A stretch of DNA of 64,000 nt from Streptomyces chartreusis (GCF_008704715.1 NZ_CP023689.1:2294001-2358000); one strand, 5' to 3'. Shown: positions 7,522 to 16,592, numbered from the stretch's first letter. The notes: generated by a model not told the origin, from the letters alone. Numbers and translations are program-made.

Positions 7522-8625
7522 GTGCCTGCCACCCCCGCCCTGCGACGGACGCTCGCCGTCCTGGCCGCGCTGCCACTGCTCGCCCTCGCGGCGTGCGGCT
7601 ACGGCTCGCAGGCCAAGGACAACGCCGAGCAGGCGATCGCCGGGGCGGCCAAGGTCGACGGCCTGGACTCGGTGAAGATCGGCTACTTCGGGAACCTCAC
7701 CCACGCCACCGCCCTGGTCGGCCGGCACGAGGGGCTGTTCCAGAAGGAGCTCGGCGGCACGCTGGCGCGGTACTCCACGTTCAACGCCGGTCCGTCGGAG
7801 ATCGAGGCGCTGAACTCCGGCTCCATCGACATCGGCTGGATCGGCCCGTCCCCCGCGGTCAACGGCTACATCAAGGCGGGCGGCAAGAACCTGCGGATCA
7901 TCTCCGGTTCGGCCTCGGGCGGCGTGAAGCTCGTGGCGAACCCGGAGAGGATCAAGTCCCTGAAGGACGTCAAGGGCAAGAGGATCGCCACCCCGCAGCT
8001 CGGCAACACCCAGGACGTGGCGTTCCTCAACTGGGTCTCCGAGCAGGGCTGGAAGGTCGACGCGGAGAGCGGCAAGGGCGACGTCTCGGTCGTCCGCACC
8101 GACAACAAGATCACGCCGGACGCCTACAAGTCGGGCTCGATCGACGGCGCGTGGGTGCCCGAGCCGACCGCCTCGAAGCTGGTCGCCGAGGGCGGCAAGG
8201 TGCTCCTCGACGAGGGCGACCTGTGGCCCGACAAGAAGTTCGTGATCACCAACGTGATCGTGTCGCAGAGCTTCCTGAAGGAGCACCCGGACGTCGTCGA
8301 GGCCGTGCTTCGCGCCTCGGTGAAGACCAACAAGTGGATCGGCGCCAACCCGGACAAGGCCAAGGCGGCGGCCAACGCCCAGCTCGAGGCCGACACCGGC
8401 AAGCCGCTCCCGGCCCATGTGCTCGACCCCGCGTGGCGGTCCATCCGGGTCACGGACGACCCGCTGGCGGCCACCCTGAACACCCAGGCCGAGCACGCGG
8501 TCAAGGCCGGGCTGCTCCAGCAGCCGGACCTGGCCGGGATCTACGACCTGGCACCGCTGAACAAGGTCCTCAAGGGCGAGGGCGAACCTGAGGCCGACGA
8601 CGCCGGACTCGGCGCGAAGTCGTGA
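7522..8625 (+). CDS. ssuA: Aliphatic sulfonate-type ABC transporter, solute-binding lipoprotein
   Basis: This 367-residue lipoprotein has a signal peptide with lipobox LAAC and predicted acylated C25. The mature domain resembles SsuA/TauA/NrtA binding proteins (IGYFGNLTHATALVG near the N-terminus, then SGSIDIGWIGPSPAVNGY and LKDVKGKRIATPQLGNTQD). GTG 7522 is preferred to the in-frame GTG 7489 because GAGAGGA precedes it at a good distance and the signal peptide then has normal length. It lies within the sulfate operon, so the substrate is probably sulfonates or sulfate esters used as sulfur sources. Taurine or another organosulfur compound is equally possible. Confidence 0.88.
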   Translation: MPATPALRRTLAVLAALPLLALAACGYGSQAKDNAEQAIAGAAKVDGLDSVKIGYFGNLTHATALVGRHEGLFQKELGGTLARYSTFNAGPSEIEALNSGSIDIGWIGPSPAVNGYIKAGGKNLRIISGSASGGVKLVANPERIKSLKDVKGKRIATPQLGNTQDVAFLNWVSEQGWKVDAESGKGDVSVVRTDNKITPDAYKSGSIDGAWVPEPTASKLVAEGGKVLLDEGDLWPDKKFVITNVIVSQSFLKEHPDVVEAVLRASVKTNKWIGANPDKAKAAANAQLEADTGKPLPAHVLDPAWRSIRVTDDPLAATLNTQAEHAVKAGLLQQPDLAGIYDLAPLNKVLKGEGEPEADDAGLGAKS

Positions 8626-8666
8626 GCAAGGCACTGATCCCGATGAGTTCCCAGGAGGTGACGACC

Positions 8667-9455
8667 ATGGCGACAGCTCTCGCCAAGGCCGCCGACACGG
8701 ATGTGTCCGTGGAGCACGCCGCGCGCATCGACCACGTCTCGAAGTCCTTCGCCGGCCCCGCCGGGCAGCAGCTCGTGCTCGACGACATCAACCTCGACGT
8801 GGCGCCCGGCGAGTTCGTCACCCTCCTCGGGGCGTCCGGCTGCGGCAAGTCGACGCTGCTGAACCTGGTGGCCGGCCTCGACCGGCCCAGCGCCGGCAGC
8901 ATCACCACCGACGGCCGCCCGGCGCTGATGTTCCAGGAGCACGCCCTGTTCCCGTGGCTGACCGCGGGCAAGAACATCGAGCTCGCCCTGAAGCTCCGGG
9001 GTGTCGCCAAGGCCGAGCGGCGCGAGCGCGCCGAGGAACTCCTCGAACTGGTCCGCCTCAAGGGCGCGTACGGCAAGCGGGTGCACGAGCTGTCCGGCGG
9101 TATGCGCCAGCGCGTGGCCATGGCGCGGGCGCTCGCCCAGGACAGCAAGCTGCTGCTGATGGACGAGCCGTTCGCCGCACTCGACGCGATCACCCGGGAC
9201 GTGCTGCACGACGAGCTGACCCGGATCTGGCGCGAGACGCAGGTGTCCGTGCTGTTCGTGACGCACAACGTGCGCGAGGCGGTCCGCCTGGCGCAGCGCG
9301 TCGTCCTGCTGTCCTCCCGCCCGGGCCGGGTCGCGCGGGAGTGGACGGTCGGCATCCCGCAGCCGCGCCGCATCGAGGACGCCGAGGTGGCGGAACTGTC
9401 CCGGGAGATCACCGAAGAACTGCGTGGGGAGATCCGCCGTCATGGCCAGCACTGA
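8667..9455 (+). CDS. ssuB: Sulfonate-type ABC transporter, ATP-binding protein
   Basis: This 262-residue ABC ATPase has Walker A GASGCGKST, Q-loop MFQEHALFPW, signature LSGGMRQR, Walker B LLLMDEPF and the H-loop FVTHN. Two upstream in-frame starts exist (GTG 8622, ATG 8643). ATG 8667 has AGGAGG eight bases before it and gives the normal N-terminus, so I chose it. It energises the permease encoded next, whose ATG lies inside the end of this gene. Confidence 0.9.
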   Translation: MATALAKAADTDVSVEHAARIDHVSKSFAGPAGQQLVLDDINLDVAPGEFVTLLGASGCGKSTLLNLVAGLDRPSAGSITTDGRPALMFQEHALFPWLTAGKNIELALKLRGVAKAERRERAEELLELVRLKGAYGKRVHELSGGMRQRVAMARALAQDSKLLLMDEPFAALDAITRDVLHDELTRIWRETQVSVLFVTHNVREAVRLAQRVVLLSSRPGRVAREWTVGIPQPRRIEDAEVAELSREITEELRGEIRRHGQH

Positions 9456-10335
9456 GACGACCGCCGCCAAGGACGGGGCCGATCTCGCCGGGCTCGAAGC
9501 GGGCCTGGACGCACTGGAGACGGTCCAGACGGGCCGTACGCCGTTCCGCAGGACCCTGACCCAGAAGATCCTGCCGCCGGTCGTCGCCGTCGCGCTCGTG
9601 CTGGCGGTGTGGCAGTTCCTGGTGTCGTCCGGGATCGCCGGCGACCCGACGAAGCTGCCCGCGCCGTCCGACGTGTGGGGCGAGCTGCGCGAGTCGTGGC
9701 TGGAGGGCACCCTCCACGAGTACATCTGGACGTCCGTCTCGCGCGGTCTGCTCGGCTTCCTGCTGGCGCTCGCGATCGGTACGCCGCTGGGTCTGGTGGT
9801 CGCGCGGGTGCGGTTCGTGCGCGCGGCGATCGGGCCGATCCTGTCCGGCCTCCAGTCGCTGCCGTCGGTGGCCTGGGTGCCGCCGGCCGTGATCTGGCTG
9901 GGCCTGAACGACCGGATGATGTTCGCGGTGATCCTGCTGGGCGCGGTCCCCTCGATCGCCAACGGCCTGGTGTCCGGCGTCGACCAGGTGCCGCCGCTGT
10001 TCCTGCGGGCCGGCCGCACGCTGGGCGCGACGGGTCTGAAGGGCACCTGGCACATCGTGATGCCGGCGGCGCTGCCGGGCTATCTCGCGGGCCTGAAGCA
10101 GGGCTGGGCCTTCTCCTGGCGTTCGCTGATGGCGGCGGAGATCATCGCGTCCTCGCCCGACCTCGGCGTCGGCCTCGGCCAGTTGCTGGAGAACGGCCGC
10201 AACACGAGTTCCATGTCGATGGTGTTCTTCGCCATCCTGCTCATCCTGATCGTCGGCATCGCCATCGACCTGCTGATCTTCAGCCCGCTGGAGCGGTGGG
10301 TGCTGCGCAGCCGCGGTCTGCTGGCAAGGAGCTGA
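9442..10335 (+). CDS. ssuC: Sulfonate-type ABC transporter, permease
   Basis: This 297-residue integral membrane protein has about six hydrophobic segments and a BPD-type permease EAA-like loop in the ARTLGATGLKGTWHIVMPAALPG region (about 190-215). A polar N-terminal tail of about 40 residues precedes the first membrane helix. The gene overlaps ssuB by 14 bases, showing coupling. An upstream in-frame GTG (9424) is possible but has no better RBS. Confidence 0.9.
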   Translation: MASTETTAAKDGADLAGLEAGLDALETVQTGRTPFRRTLTQKILPPVVAVALVLAVWQFLVSSGIAGDPTKLPAPSDVWGELRESWLEGTLHEYIWTSVSRGLLGFLLALAIGTPLGLVVARVRFVRAAIGPILSGLQSLPSVAWVPPAVIWLGLNDRMMFAVILLGAVPSIANGLVSGVDQVPPLFLRAGRTLGATGLKGTWHIVMPAALPGYLAGLKQGWAFSWRSLMAAEIIASSPDLGVGLGQLLENGRNTSSMSMVFFAILLILIVGIAIDLLIFSPLERWVLRSRGLLARS

Positions 10336-10341
10336 ACCCCG

Positions 10342-11082
10342 ATGTCCAAGAAACCGGTCCTCCTCGTCATCGCCCACGGCAGCCGCGACCCGCGGCACGC
10401 CGCGACCGTGCACGCCCTCGTACGGCGGGTCCGCGCGCTGCGCCCCGACGTGCGGGTGGAGACCGGCTTCCTGGACTTCAACATCCCCTCCGTGCAGGGC
10501 GTGCTGGAGTCGCTCGCGGCCCAGGGTGTGCGGGACGTCGTGGCGCTGCCCCTGCTGCTGACGCGCGCCTTCCACGCGAAGGCCGACATCCCGGCGGTGC
10601 TGCGGGACGCGCCGCCGCAGCTGCGGATCCGGCAGGCGGAGGTCCTCGGCCCGTCGCCGCTGCTGATGGCGGCCCTGGAGCGGCGCCTGTACGAGGCGGG
10701 CCTGACGCCCGCCGACAAGTCCTCGACCGGGGTCGTGCTGGCCTCGGCGGGGTCCACCGACCCGGAGGCGATCGCAGTGATCGCTGAAATCGCGCGGGAG
10801 TGGCGGCACACCGGTTGGTGCGCCGTGCGGCCTGCGTTCGCCTCCGCATCTCTGCCCCGCACCGAGGACGCGGTGCGCGAGCTTCGCGAGCTCGGCTGTG
10901 AGCGGGTGGCCGTGGCGCCGTACGTCCTGGCGCCGGGCTTCCTGCCGGACCGCATCGCCCGGGGCGCCGCCGAGGCGGACGTCCTGGCGGACGTGCTGGG
11001 GGCAGCGCCCGAGGTGGCCCGGGTCCTGCTGGAGCGCTACGAGGCGGCACGGGTGCCGGTGCTGGCGGCCGTCGGGGCCTGA
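10342..11082 (+). CDS. Sirohydrochlorin chelatase / CbiX-like protein
   Basis: This 246-residue protein of the CbiX/SirB family inserts Fe2+ (or Co2+) into sirohydrochlorin. The N-terminal HGSRDPRH carries the metal-binding His10, and the internal duplication typical of two-lobed chelatases is visible (VETGFLDFNIPSVQ early; AVRPAFASASLP late). It starts six bases after the permease and ends the operon. Context supports iron chelation for the siroheme of sulfite reductase rather than cobalt for cobalamin. Confidence 0.85.
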   Translation: MSKKPVLLVIAHGSRDPRHAATVHALVRRVRALRPDVRVETGFLDFNIPSVQGVLESLAAQGVRDVVALPLLLTRAFHAKADIPAVLRDAPPQLRIRQAEVLGPSPLLMAALERRLYEAGLTPADKSSTGVVLASAGSTDPEAIAVIAEIAREWRHTGWCAVRPAFASASLPRTEDAVRELRELGCERVAVAPYVLAPGFLPDRIARGAAEADVLADVLGAAPEVARVLLERYEAARVPVLAAVGA

Positions 11083-11092
11083 GCGCCCGGCG

Positions 11093-11383
11093 TCACACCT
11101 CCAGCACGCGGCCGATCTCCTGGACCAGGATCAGACAGCCGCCGCCGGCCACCACTCCGGTGCCGATGGCCTCCAGGGCGAAGCGGATCCGGCCGCGGTT
11201 GGCGGGCAGGCCGTCCTGGGCGGCGTACAGCAGCTCGTCCCGGACGATCTCCCCCTGCGGGACCAGTGCGGGCTTCTCGATGTGCAGCCGCTCCACGAGC
11301 CGCTCCGCCAGGCGCAGCAGCGCGGCCGGGTCGGACCCGTCGTGGGCCGAGCCGTCGAAGTCGCGCATGTTGTAGGTACTCAC
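11093..11383 (-). CDS. Small conserved-type protein, function unknown
   Basis: This 96-residue protein starts at GTG 11383, with AGGAGG eight to ten bases upstream. The middle reads LRLAERLVERLHIEKPALVPQGE, an amphipathic helix, and the C-terminal quarter is hydrophobic (ALEAIGTGVVAGGGCLILVQEIG), enough for one membrane segment. No family recognised. It converges on the end of the sulfur operon with only ten bases between, without an obvious terminator. Confidence 0.65.
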   Translation of the reverse strand: MSTYNMRDFDGSAHDGSDPAALLRLAERLVERLHIEKPALVPQGEIVRDELLYAAQDGLPANRGRIRFALEAIGTGVVAGGGCLILVQEIGRVLEV

Positions 11384-11572
11384 TGTCCCGCCTCCTGTGG
11401 CTTGCACGGCCGAGAGCCCGGCCGGTGCCGCGGCCCGGCCGCACCGTCGCGGGCATGCCCGTGCCGCGCCGCCCGCCACGGTGACCTGCTCTTCCCGCCG
11501 TCCTGGCGCGGATCACCCTAGGGACAACGGCCGCTGTTTGTCGCGTGGTTGGGGCGAGCCGCGGTCAGTTGA

Positions 11573-12595
11573 TCAGCGTGTGTTGACGACCGCCGCGTCG
11601 GCCAGCCGCATCAGCTCCGCCACCGGCATCGAGCCCGCCGCCCGCCGCTCGCGCGCGAAGGTGTCGGCGAGGTGCTGGAGGAGTTCGTTCAGCGGGGTCG
11701 GTACGCCGTGCAGCCGGCCCAGCAGGGCGATCTCACCGTTGAGGTAGTCGGCCTCGATGGTGCCGGTGCCACGGGTGAGGGACTGCCAGGAGGAGCCGCC
11801 GCCGCGCGGGGCGCCGTCCAGGGGGACGAGGGTGACCTTGTCGCCCCGTACCGCCTGCTGTTCCTCGGTGCTCGCGTACGCGATCCCGGCGGCGTCGAGC
11901 ACGGCCGCTCCCTCGGCCCGCACCCGCCGGAACAGCGCGAGGGCGTCCTCGTCGGAGACGGGGCCGGTGACGGCCTCCAGGGCGTTGCCGAGGTTGGACA
12001 GCAGCTTGGCGTACTGCCAGCGCGCCACGTCCGGGACGACCGGCGCCTCGAAGTGCGACTTCTCCAGGTCGGCGGCGACGAGGCGGGCGGTCTCGTCGGT
12101 GCCGTGGGGGTGACGGCCGAGGTGCAGGATGCCGGTGAGGGGGCTGCCGGCGGCGGAGACCACGCCGGGTTCGACGTACGTCGACGGCAGCCACACGCAG
12201 ACGCCGTAGACGCGTCGGAAGAGCCTGAGGGCTATGCGCTGGCCCTCCACGCCGTTCTGCGCGCAGAACAGGGGCAGCCGCTCTGCTGCCATACCGCCGC
12301 CGGCGACCGGGGCGGGGCCCCAGGTCCGGAGCGCGGCCACGCTGTCCTGGGTCTTCACGGCGAGCACGAGGACGTCGTCGGGGCGCAGTTCCCCGAGCGC
12401 TGCGGGTCCGTCGACGACGGGCAGCCGGTGGGTCAGCTCGCCCTCGGGCACCCTGAGCCGCAGCCCGTGATCCCGTAGGGCCTCGAAGTGGGCGCCGCGG
12501 GCGACCAGGACGACCTCGTGTCCCGAGCCCGCTAGCCGTCCGCCGATGACGCCACCGACGGCTCCGGCCCCGATGATGACGTAGCGCAAGGTCAC
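11573..12595 (-). CDS. Ketopantoate reductase family (PanE/ApbA) oxidoreductase
   Basis: This 340-residue protein has an N-terminal Rossmann motif, IIGAGAVGG, with VLVAR after beta-2, the signature of NADPH-dependent 2-dehydropantoate reductases. The middle KLLSNLGNALEAV aligns with the PanE C-terminal helical domain with its catalytic lysine. GTG 12595 was chosen because GAGGGGGA precedes it and it puts the Rossmann strand at residue 5. Whether it makes pantoate for CoA or reduces another 2-keto acid is not decidable here; no other pantothenate genes are near. Confidence 0.85.
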   Translation of the reverse strand: MTLRYVIIGAGAVGGVIGGRLAGSGHEVVLVARGAHFEALRDHGLRLRVPEGELTHRLPVVDGPAALGELRPDDVLVLAVKTQDSVAALRTWGPAPVAGGGMAAERLPLFCAQNGVEGQRIALRLFRRVYGVCVWLPSTYVEPGVVSAAGSPLTGILHLGRHPHGTDETARLVAADLEKSHFEAPVVPDVARWQYAKLLSNLGNALEAVTGPVSDEDALALFRRVRAEGAAVLDAAGIAYASTEEQQAVRGDKVTLVPLDGAPRGGGSSWQSLTRGTGTIEADYLNGEIALLGRLHGVPTPLNELLQHLADTFARERRAAGSMPVAELMRLADAAVVNTR

Positions 12596-12636
12596 TCCCC
12601 CTCGGCGGGGAACGGCGTCCCCTGATGGAAGTACAT

Positions 12637-12969
12637 CTACCAGCCGGCGTCCGTGCGCCGCCACAGGGAGCTGCGGTGCGCGTGCCTGCCGGCGTGCACG
12701 GTGTCGAAGGTGAGGTGGACGAGGTCGGGGGCGAGCTGGACGCCGTCCATCCGTGACACGACGACGGGCCGCGGCCCCGGGTCCTCGCCCGCGACCAGGG
12801 ACTCGATGATCGACGGCCGGTCCCAGTACCGCCCCGACGAGCCGAACTCCCGGAACTCCGGGTGCAGCAGTTCGGCGAGCAGCTCCGGGGAGGACCGGAC
12901 CTCCGGCTGGAGCAGGCGCAGTTCACCCTCGATGGCGGCTTCCACGGCGGCGGTCCGGGCGTCAGGCAC
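12637..12969 (-). CDS. NTF2-like / DUF4440 family protein
   Basis: This 110-residue protein fits the SnoaL/NTF2 alpha-beta cone: an N-terminal amphipathic helix, ELLHPEFREFGSSGRYWDR, then strands ending LWRRTDAGW. Proteins of this size and pattern are usually annotated as nuclear transport factor 2-like. Function unknown. Its start overlaps the end of the DUF1697 gene by eight bases, so the two are co-translated. Confidence 0.75.
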   Translation of the reverse strand: MPDARTAAVEAAIEGELRLLQPEVRSSPELLAELLHPEFREFGSSGRYWDRPSIIESLVAGEDPGPRPVVVSRMDGVQLAPDLVHLTFDTVHAGRHAHRSSLWRRTDAGW

Positions 12970-13510
12970 CGGTCATCTCCACGAGTTTCACGACGGTGTT
13001 CCAGTTGCGGCTGGTGGCGATCAAACCCTTGTTGATCCGCGGTCTCGACAGGATCTCGGCGAGCTTGGAGCGGCCCAGGCCGTTCGGGGCGTACAGGTAC
13101 AGGGCGCGGTCGCCGAGCCGGAACTCCTCCGGGAGGTGGGCGTCCCGGTCGATCTCCGCGAACCGCTCGGCCTCGACCGGGGCGGAGAAGTAGGTGACAT
13201 GGAGCTGCTTGGGCTCCAACTCGGCTGCCGGGAAGGGGCAGTTGTCGGCGATCGCCTTGAGGTAGGCGTGGTCGCGGACGATCACGTCGACGGCGAAGCC
13301 GAAGTGCTTCTCGATGGCCGAGGCGAGCTCCGCGGCCAGGGACTCCTCGTCGCCGTGATCGGCGGCGAACACGGCCTGGCCGCTCTGGAGATGGGTGCGA
13401 ACGCCGTCGTGGCCGAGACCGGTCACCAGGGTGCGCAGTTCGGCCATCGGGACTTTTCTGCTGCCGCCCACGTTGATGCCACGGAGCAGAGCCGCATACG
13501 TCGTCGTCAT
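12962..13510 (-). CDS. DUF1697 domain protein
   Basis: This 182-residue protein has the hallmark N-terminus YAALLRGINVGGSRKVPM and the later ALYLYAPNGLGRSKL and ATSRNWNTVVKL segments of DUF1697. No catalytic function is established for the family to my knowledge. It is transcribed away from the MMPL exporter and overlaps the downstream NTF2-like gene. Confidence 0.9.
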   Translation of the reverse strand: MTTTYAALLRGINVGGSRKVPMAELRTLVTGLGHDGVRTHLQSGQAVFAADHGDEESLAAELASAIEKHFGFAVDVIVRDHAYLKAIADNCPFPAAELEPKQLHVTYFSAPVEAERFAEIDRDAHLPEEFRLGDRALYLYAPNGLGRSKLAEILSRPRINKGLIATSRNWNTVVKLVEMTGA

Positions 13511-13874
13511 CCGGCCACCTTATGGCGATCACGCGCGCCCCGGGCGGTCCGGTCGTCGTGAGGCGGCCGTCGTGCCCAGTGGGGGCGGGCACGACGGCCG
13601 GACCCGTAAGTTACTTACCGGTCAGCATGAAGCACAAGCTCCTTCACCCGATCCACCCGACCGCGGCCTCCCTGATCCACTCCCCCGACCCGGCCGGATA
13701 GATGTAAGGGGCCCCCATCCTCCCCAGTGGGGAGAGCCCGGGGGCCGAGCGGATGATTTCCGGCCGCCGCACTTCACCGGCGAGCACGACGAGATGGCTT
13801 TATCCGGCCCATACCTTCGAAACGAAAGGAGGCGGCAGGGGGCCGCCACCGCAAGACGAGGGGGCAAGCCCATC
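13511..13874. other. 364-base divergent intergenic region before MMPL exporter
   Basis: No convincing gene lies here. It holds the palindrome at 13606-13618, a 24-codon ORF starting ATG 13627 just after it (not recognised, probably chance), and a G/C hairpin CTCCCC-AGT-GGGGAG at 13720-13734 inside a longer imperfect inverted repeat of C and G runs. The long leader suggests regulation of the exporter and possibly of the divergent DUF1697 gene. Confidence 0.5.
13606..13618. promoter_or_regulatory. Palindrome GTAAGTTACTTAC, candidate TetR/MarR operator
   Basis: A perfect 6-bp inverted repeat around one base, AT-rich in a very GC-rich setting, lies 256 bases before the exporter ATG and 96 bases from the divergent DUF1697 start. 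MMPL exporters are often controlled by TetR proteins that bind such GTAA/TTAC dyads. No regulator gene adjoins it, so the binder is unknown. Confidence 0.5.
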
Positions 13875-16142
13875 ATGGGGAACGGAGAAACGCGGGTACG
13901 GGGCCTCGCCGCCCGCGCCGGCGGCTGGAGCGCCCGCCATCGATGGGCTGCCGTCGGCATCTGGGTGCTGTTCGTCGTCCTGGCGATGGGGCTCGGTTCG
14001 GCGGCCGGCCGGGTCGACGTCAAGGACAGCGACCAGCTCAAGGGCGAGACGCACACCGCCGCCAAGATCATCGAGGACGCCGGGATCGAGGAGCCGGCCA
14101 GTGAGACCGTCCTGATCCAGTCGAAGGACGGTTCGCTCAAGGCGACCGACGCCGAGTTCAGGTCGGCCGTCACGGCCGTCGTCGAGGCGGTCGAGGGCAC
14201 CGGCAAGGTCACGGACGTGACCTCGCCGTACGACACTCGGACGATCTCCAAGGACGGCCGCAGCGCGCTGGTGCAGTTCGACATGCGCGGTGACTCGGAC
14301 ACCGCGGGTGAGCGCGTCGAGCCGGTGCTGAACGCGGTCGAGGACGTCCAGAAGGACCACGGGTCGCTGCGGATCGAGGAGATCGGCGGCGCCAGCATGA
14401 TGAAGACGTTCGACGACGCGTTCGGGGACGACTTCCAGAAGGCCGAGTACTCCGCGGTGCCGGTGGCCCTCGGCATTCTGCTCATCGCCTTCGGCGCGCT
14501 GGTGGCGGCCCTGCTGCCGGTGCTGCTCGCGGTCACCGCGATCATGGCGACGATGGGCCTGATGGGCATCGTCAGCCATGTCATGCCGATGAGCGACACC
14601 GCGAACTCCGTGATGCTGCTGGTCGGTCTGGCCGTCGGCGTCGACTACTGCCTGTTCTATCTGCGCCGTGAGCGCGAGGAGCGCCAGGCCGGCCGGGACG
14701 CGCAGACCGCGCTCCGGGTCGCCGCCGCCACCAGTGGCCGCGCGATCATCGTCTCGGGTGTCACGGTGTGCGTGGCGATGGCGGGCATGCTGTTCACCGG
14801 TCTCGCCGAGTTCGAGGCGATGGGCCTGGCGTCGCTGATGGTCGTGGCGGTCGCCATGGTCGGGTCGGTGACCGTGCTGCCGGCGCTGCTGTCGCTGCTG
14901 GGCGAGCGGGTCGAGAAGGGCAAGATCCCCTTCCTGCACCCGGAGAGCAGGCTCCGCCGCAACAAGGGCGCCGCGAACCGCGAGAGCCGGTTCTGGACGG
15001 CCGTGCTCAAGGGAGTGCTCGCGCGGCCCGTCATCTCGGTCGCCGTCGCGGCCGGTGCGCTGCTGGCCATCGCGGCTCCCGCGCTCGGCATGAAGACCCA
15101 GAACCTCACGCTGGACCAGGAGTTCGGGGACTCGCTGCCGATCGTGCAGACGTACAACCGCCTCAACGAGGCCTTCCCCGGCGGTTCCGACCCTGCCGAG
15201 GTGGTCGTCAAGGCCGACGACATCAACGCTCCCGAGGTGAAGTCCGCGCTCGCCGACTTCCGTGACCGTGCGGTCAGTTCGGGCGCCTCGCGCGGTCCGG
15301 TCGAGATCAAGCTGCACGACGAGCAGAACATCGCCTTCGTGTACGTCCCGCTGGTCGGCGGCTCCGACCTCGACAAGGCGGGCGCGAGCCTGGACAAGCT
15401 GCGCGACGACGTGCGCCCGGCCACGCTGGGCAAGGTCGACGGCCTCGATGCGCCGATCACCGGGCAGGTCGCGGGGTCGAAGGACTTCAACGACCAGCTG
15501 GCCGGAGCGGTCGTCCCGGTCTTCGCGTTCGTGGTGGTCTTCGCCTTCGGGCTGATGCTGCTGTCGTTCCGCTCCCTGACCGTCGCGATCACCTCGATCG
15601 TGCTGAACCTGCTGTCGGTGGGCGCGGCGTACGGCATCCTCGTCGCCGTCTTCCAGCACGGCTGGGGTGCGTCGCTGGTGGGCGCGGAGGGCGTCGGAGC
15701 CATCATCACCTGGCTGCCGCTGTTCCTCTTCGTGATCCTGTTCGGCCTGTCGATGGACTACCACGTGTTCGTGGTCTCGCGGATCCGTGAGGCACGGCTG
15801 CGGGGCCGTACGACGAAGGACGCGATCCAGCACGGTGTGGTCACCACGGCCGGTGTCGTCACCAGCGCCGCGGTCATCATGGTCGCCGTGTTCGCGATCT
15901 TCGGGACGCTGTCCATGCAGTCCATGAAGCAGATGGGCGTCGGCCTGGCGGCCGCGGTCCTCATCGACGCGACGATCATCCGGGGCGTCCTGCTCCCGGC
16001 GGTGATGGCACTGCTGGGCGAGCGCAACTGGTACTTCCCGAAGTGGCTGCACCGCCTGCCCGACATGACCCACGACGAGGCCCCCGAGGCCGTGACCCAC
16101 GGCCCGGCCCACGACGACAAGGGCGAACGCGTACCGGTCTGA
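13875..16142 (+). CDS. MMPL/RND family exporter
   Basis: This 755-residue membrane protein has two repeats of one TM helix, a large extracytoplasmic loop and a bundle of five or more helices, as in MmpL proteins that export lipids and secondary metabolites. Conserved spots include GLAVGVDYCLFYLRRERE in the first bundle and ILFGLSMDYHVFVVSRIRE in the second, each with the Asp-Tyr pair used in proton coupling. ATG 13875 was chosen because it follows a purine-rich stretch and the sequence begins MGNGETRVRGLAARAGGW just before TM1. The C-terminus is polar. Substrate unknown. Confidence 0.9.
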   Translation: MGNGETRVRGLAARAGGWSARHRWAAVGIWVLFVVLAMGLGSAAGRVDVKDSDQLKGETHTAAKIIEDAGIEEPASETVLIQSKDGSLKATDAEFRSAVTAVVEAVEGTGKVTDVTSPYDTRTISKDGRSALVQFDMRGDSDTAGERVEPVLNAVEDVQKDHGSLRIEEIGGASMMKTFDDAFGDDFQKAEYSAVPVALGILLIAFGALVAALLPVLLAVTAIMATMGLMGIVSHVMPMSDTANSVMLLVGLAVGVDYCLFYLRREREERQAGRDAQTALRVAAATSGRAIIVSGVTVCVAMAGMLFTGLAEFEAMGLASLMVVAVAMVGSVTVLPALLSLLGERVEKGKIPFLHPESRLRRNKGAANRESRFWTAVLKGVLARPVISVAVAAGALLAIAAPALGMKTQNLTLDQEFGDSLPIVQTYNRLNEAFPGGSDPAEVVVKADDINAPEVKSALADFRDRAVSSGASRGPVEIKLHDEQNIAFVYVPLVGGSDLDKAGASLDKLRDDVRPATLGKVDGLDAPITGQVAGSKDFNDQLAGAVVPVFAFVVVFAFGLMLLSFRSLTVAITSIVLNLLSVGAAYGILVAVFQHGWGASLVGAEGVGAIITWLPLFLFVILFGLSMDYHVFVVSRIREARLRGRTTKDAIQHGVVTTAGVVTSAAVIMVAVFAIFGTLSMQSMKQMGVGLAAAVLIDATIIRGVLLPAVMALLGERNWYFPKWLHRLPDMTHDEAPEAVTHGPAHDDKGERVPV

Positions 16143-16159
16143 CCCACCCACCCCTGATG

Positions 16160-16196
16160 CAGGGCCCGTTGACTCCGGGGGAGCCAACGGGCCCTG
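16160..16196. terminator. Bidirectional terminator, 12-bp perfect stem
   Basis: CAGGGCCCGTTG at 16160-16171 pairs with CAACGGGCCCTG at 16185-16196. It sits between the MMPL stop and the stop of the convergent small gene, and can end both transcripts. Confidence 0.85.
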
Positions 16197-16205
16197 TGTG
16201 TGCCC

Positions 16206-16526
16206 TCAGCGCATGATGCGGCGGACCTCCAGCACGGCCCCGTCGCAGCGCACGATCTCCAACTCCCGCTCCGGGCGTGCCCCTTCGAAGGTCAACACGA
16301 CGTGACCGTCCGCCGCGAGCCGCCAGTGGCCCGGTACGGCGTCGGGAGCGTCACCTCGCCCCAAGGGGTGGTCGACGAACGCGCCGTCGGCTGCGAACTC
16401 CAGCCCACGGCGTCCGCGGGCCGGCGGGAACGGGTAGTCGTCCGGCCGGTAGACCCGCACATCACCGCGGTCTTCCTCGTAGGAGTGGATCCAGGACCGG
16501 AACAGACCCGCAGGGGGCTCTCGCAT
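16206..16526 (-). CDS. Small conserved-type protein, function unknown
   Basis: This 106-residue soluble protein starts at ATG 16526, with GAGGTGG about nine bases upstream. It reads [19 protein letters not shown], then [22 protein letters not shown] and beta-strand-like segments to LEVRRIMR. It looks like a small beta-barrel, but no family is recognised. The frame continues upstream to 16757 without a good start. It is divergent from the metalloprotease. Confidence 0.75.
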   Translation of the reverse strand: MREPPAGLFRSWIHSYEEDRGDVRVYRPDDYPFPPARGRRGLEFAADGAFVDHPLGRGDAPDAVPGHWRLAADGHVVLTFEGARPERELEIVRCDGAVLEVRRIMR

Positions 16527-16562
16527 GACCCGGCCACCTCGCTCACTTCCATGCCGCAAAAA

Positions 16563-16592
16563 TTGCCGGTCTTCTCCGAGAATGTCTAGGAT
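16563..16592 (+). promoter_or_regulatory. Candidate sigma-70-type promoter for the M43 metalloprotease
   Basis: TTGCCG (16563-16568) and TAGGAT (16587-16592) are separated by 18 bases in a locally AT-rich stretch, 134 bases before the metalloprotease ATG. Confidence 0.45.

Noticed and set aside
13627..13701. 24-codon ORF after the palindrome upstream of the MMPL exporter
   Set aside because: No RBS and no recognised motif; short ORFs of this size are common by chance.
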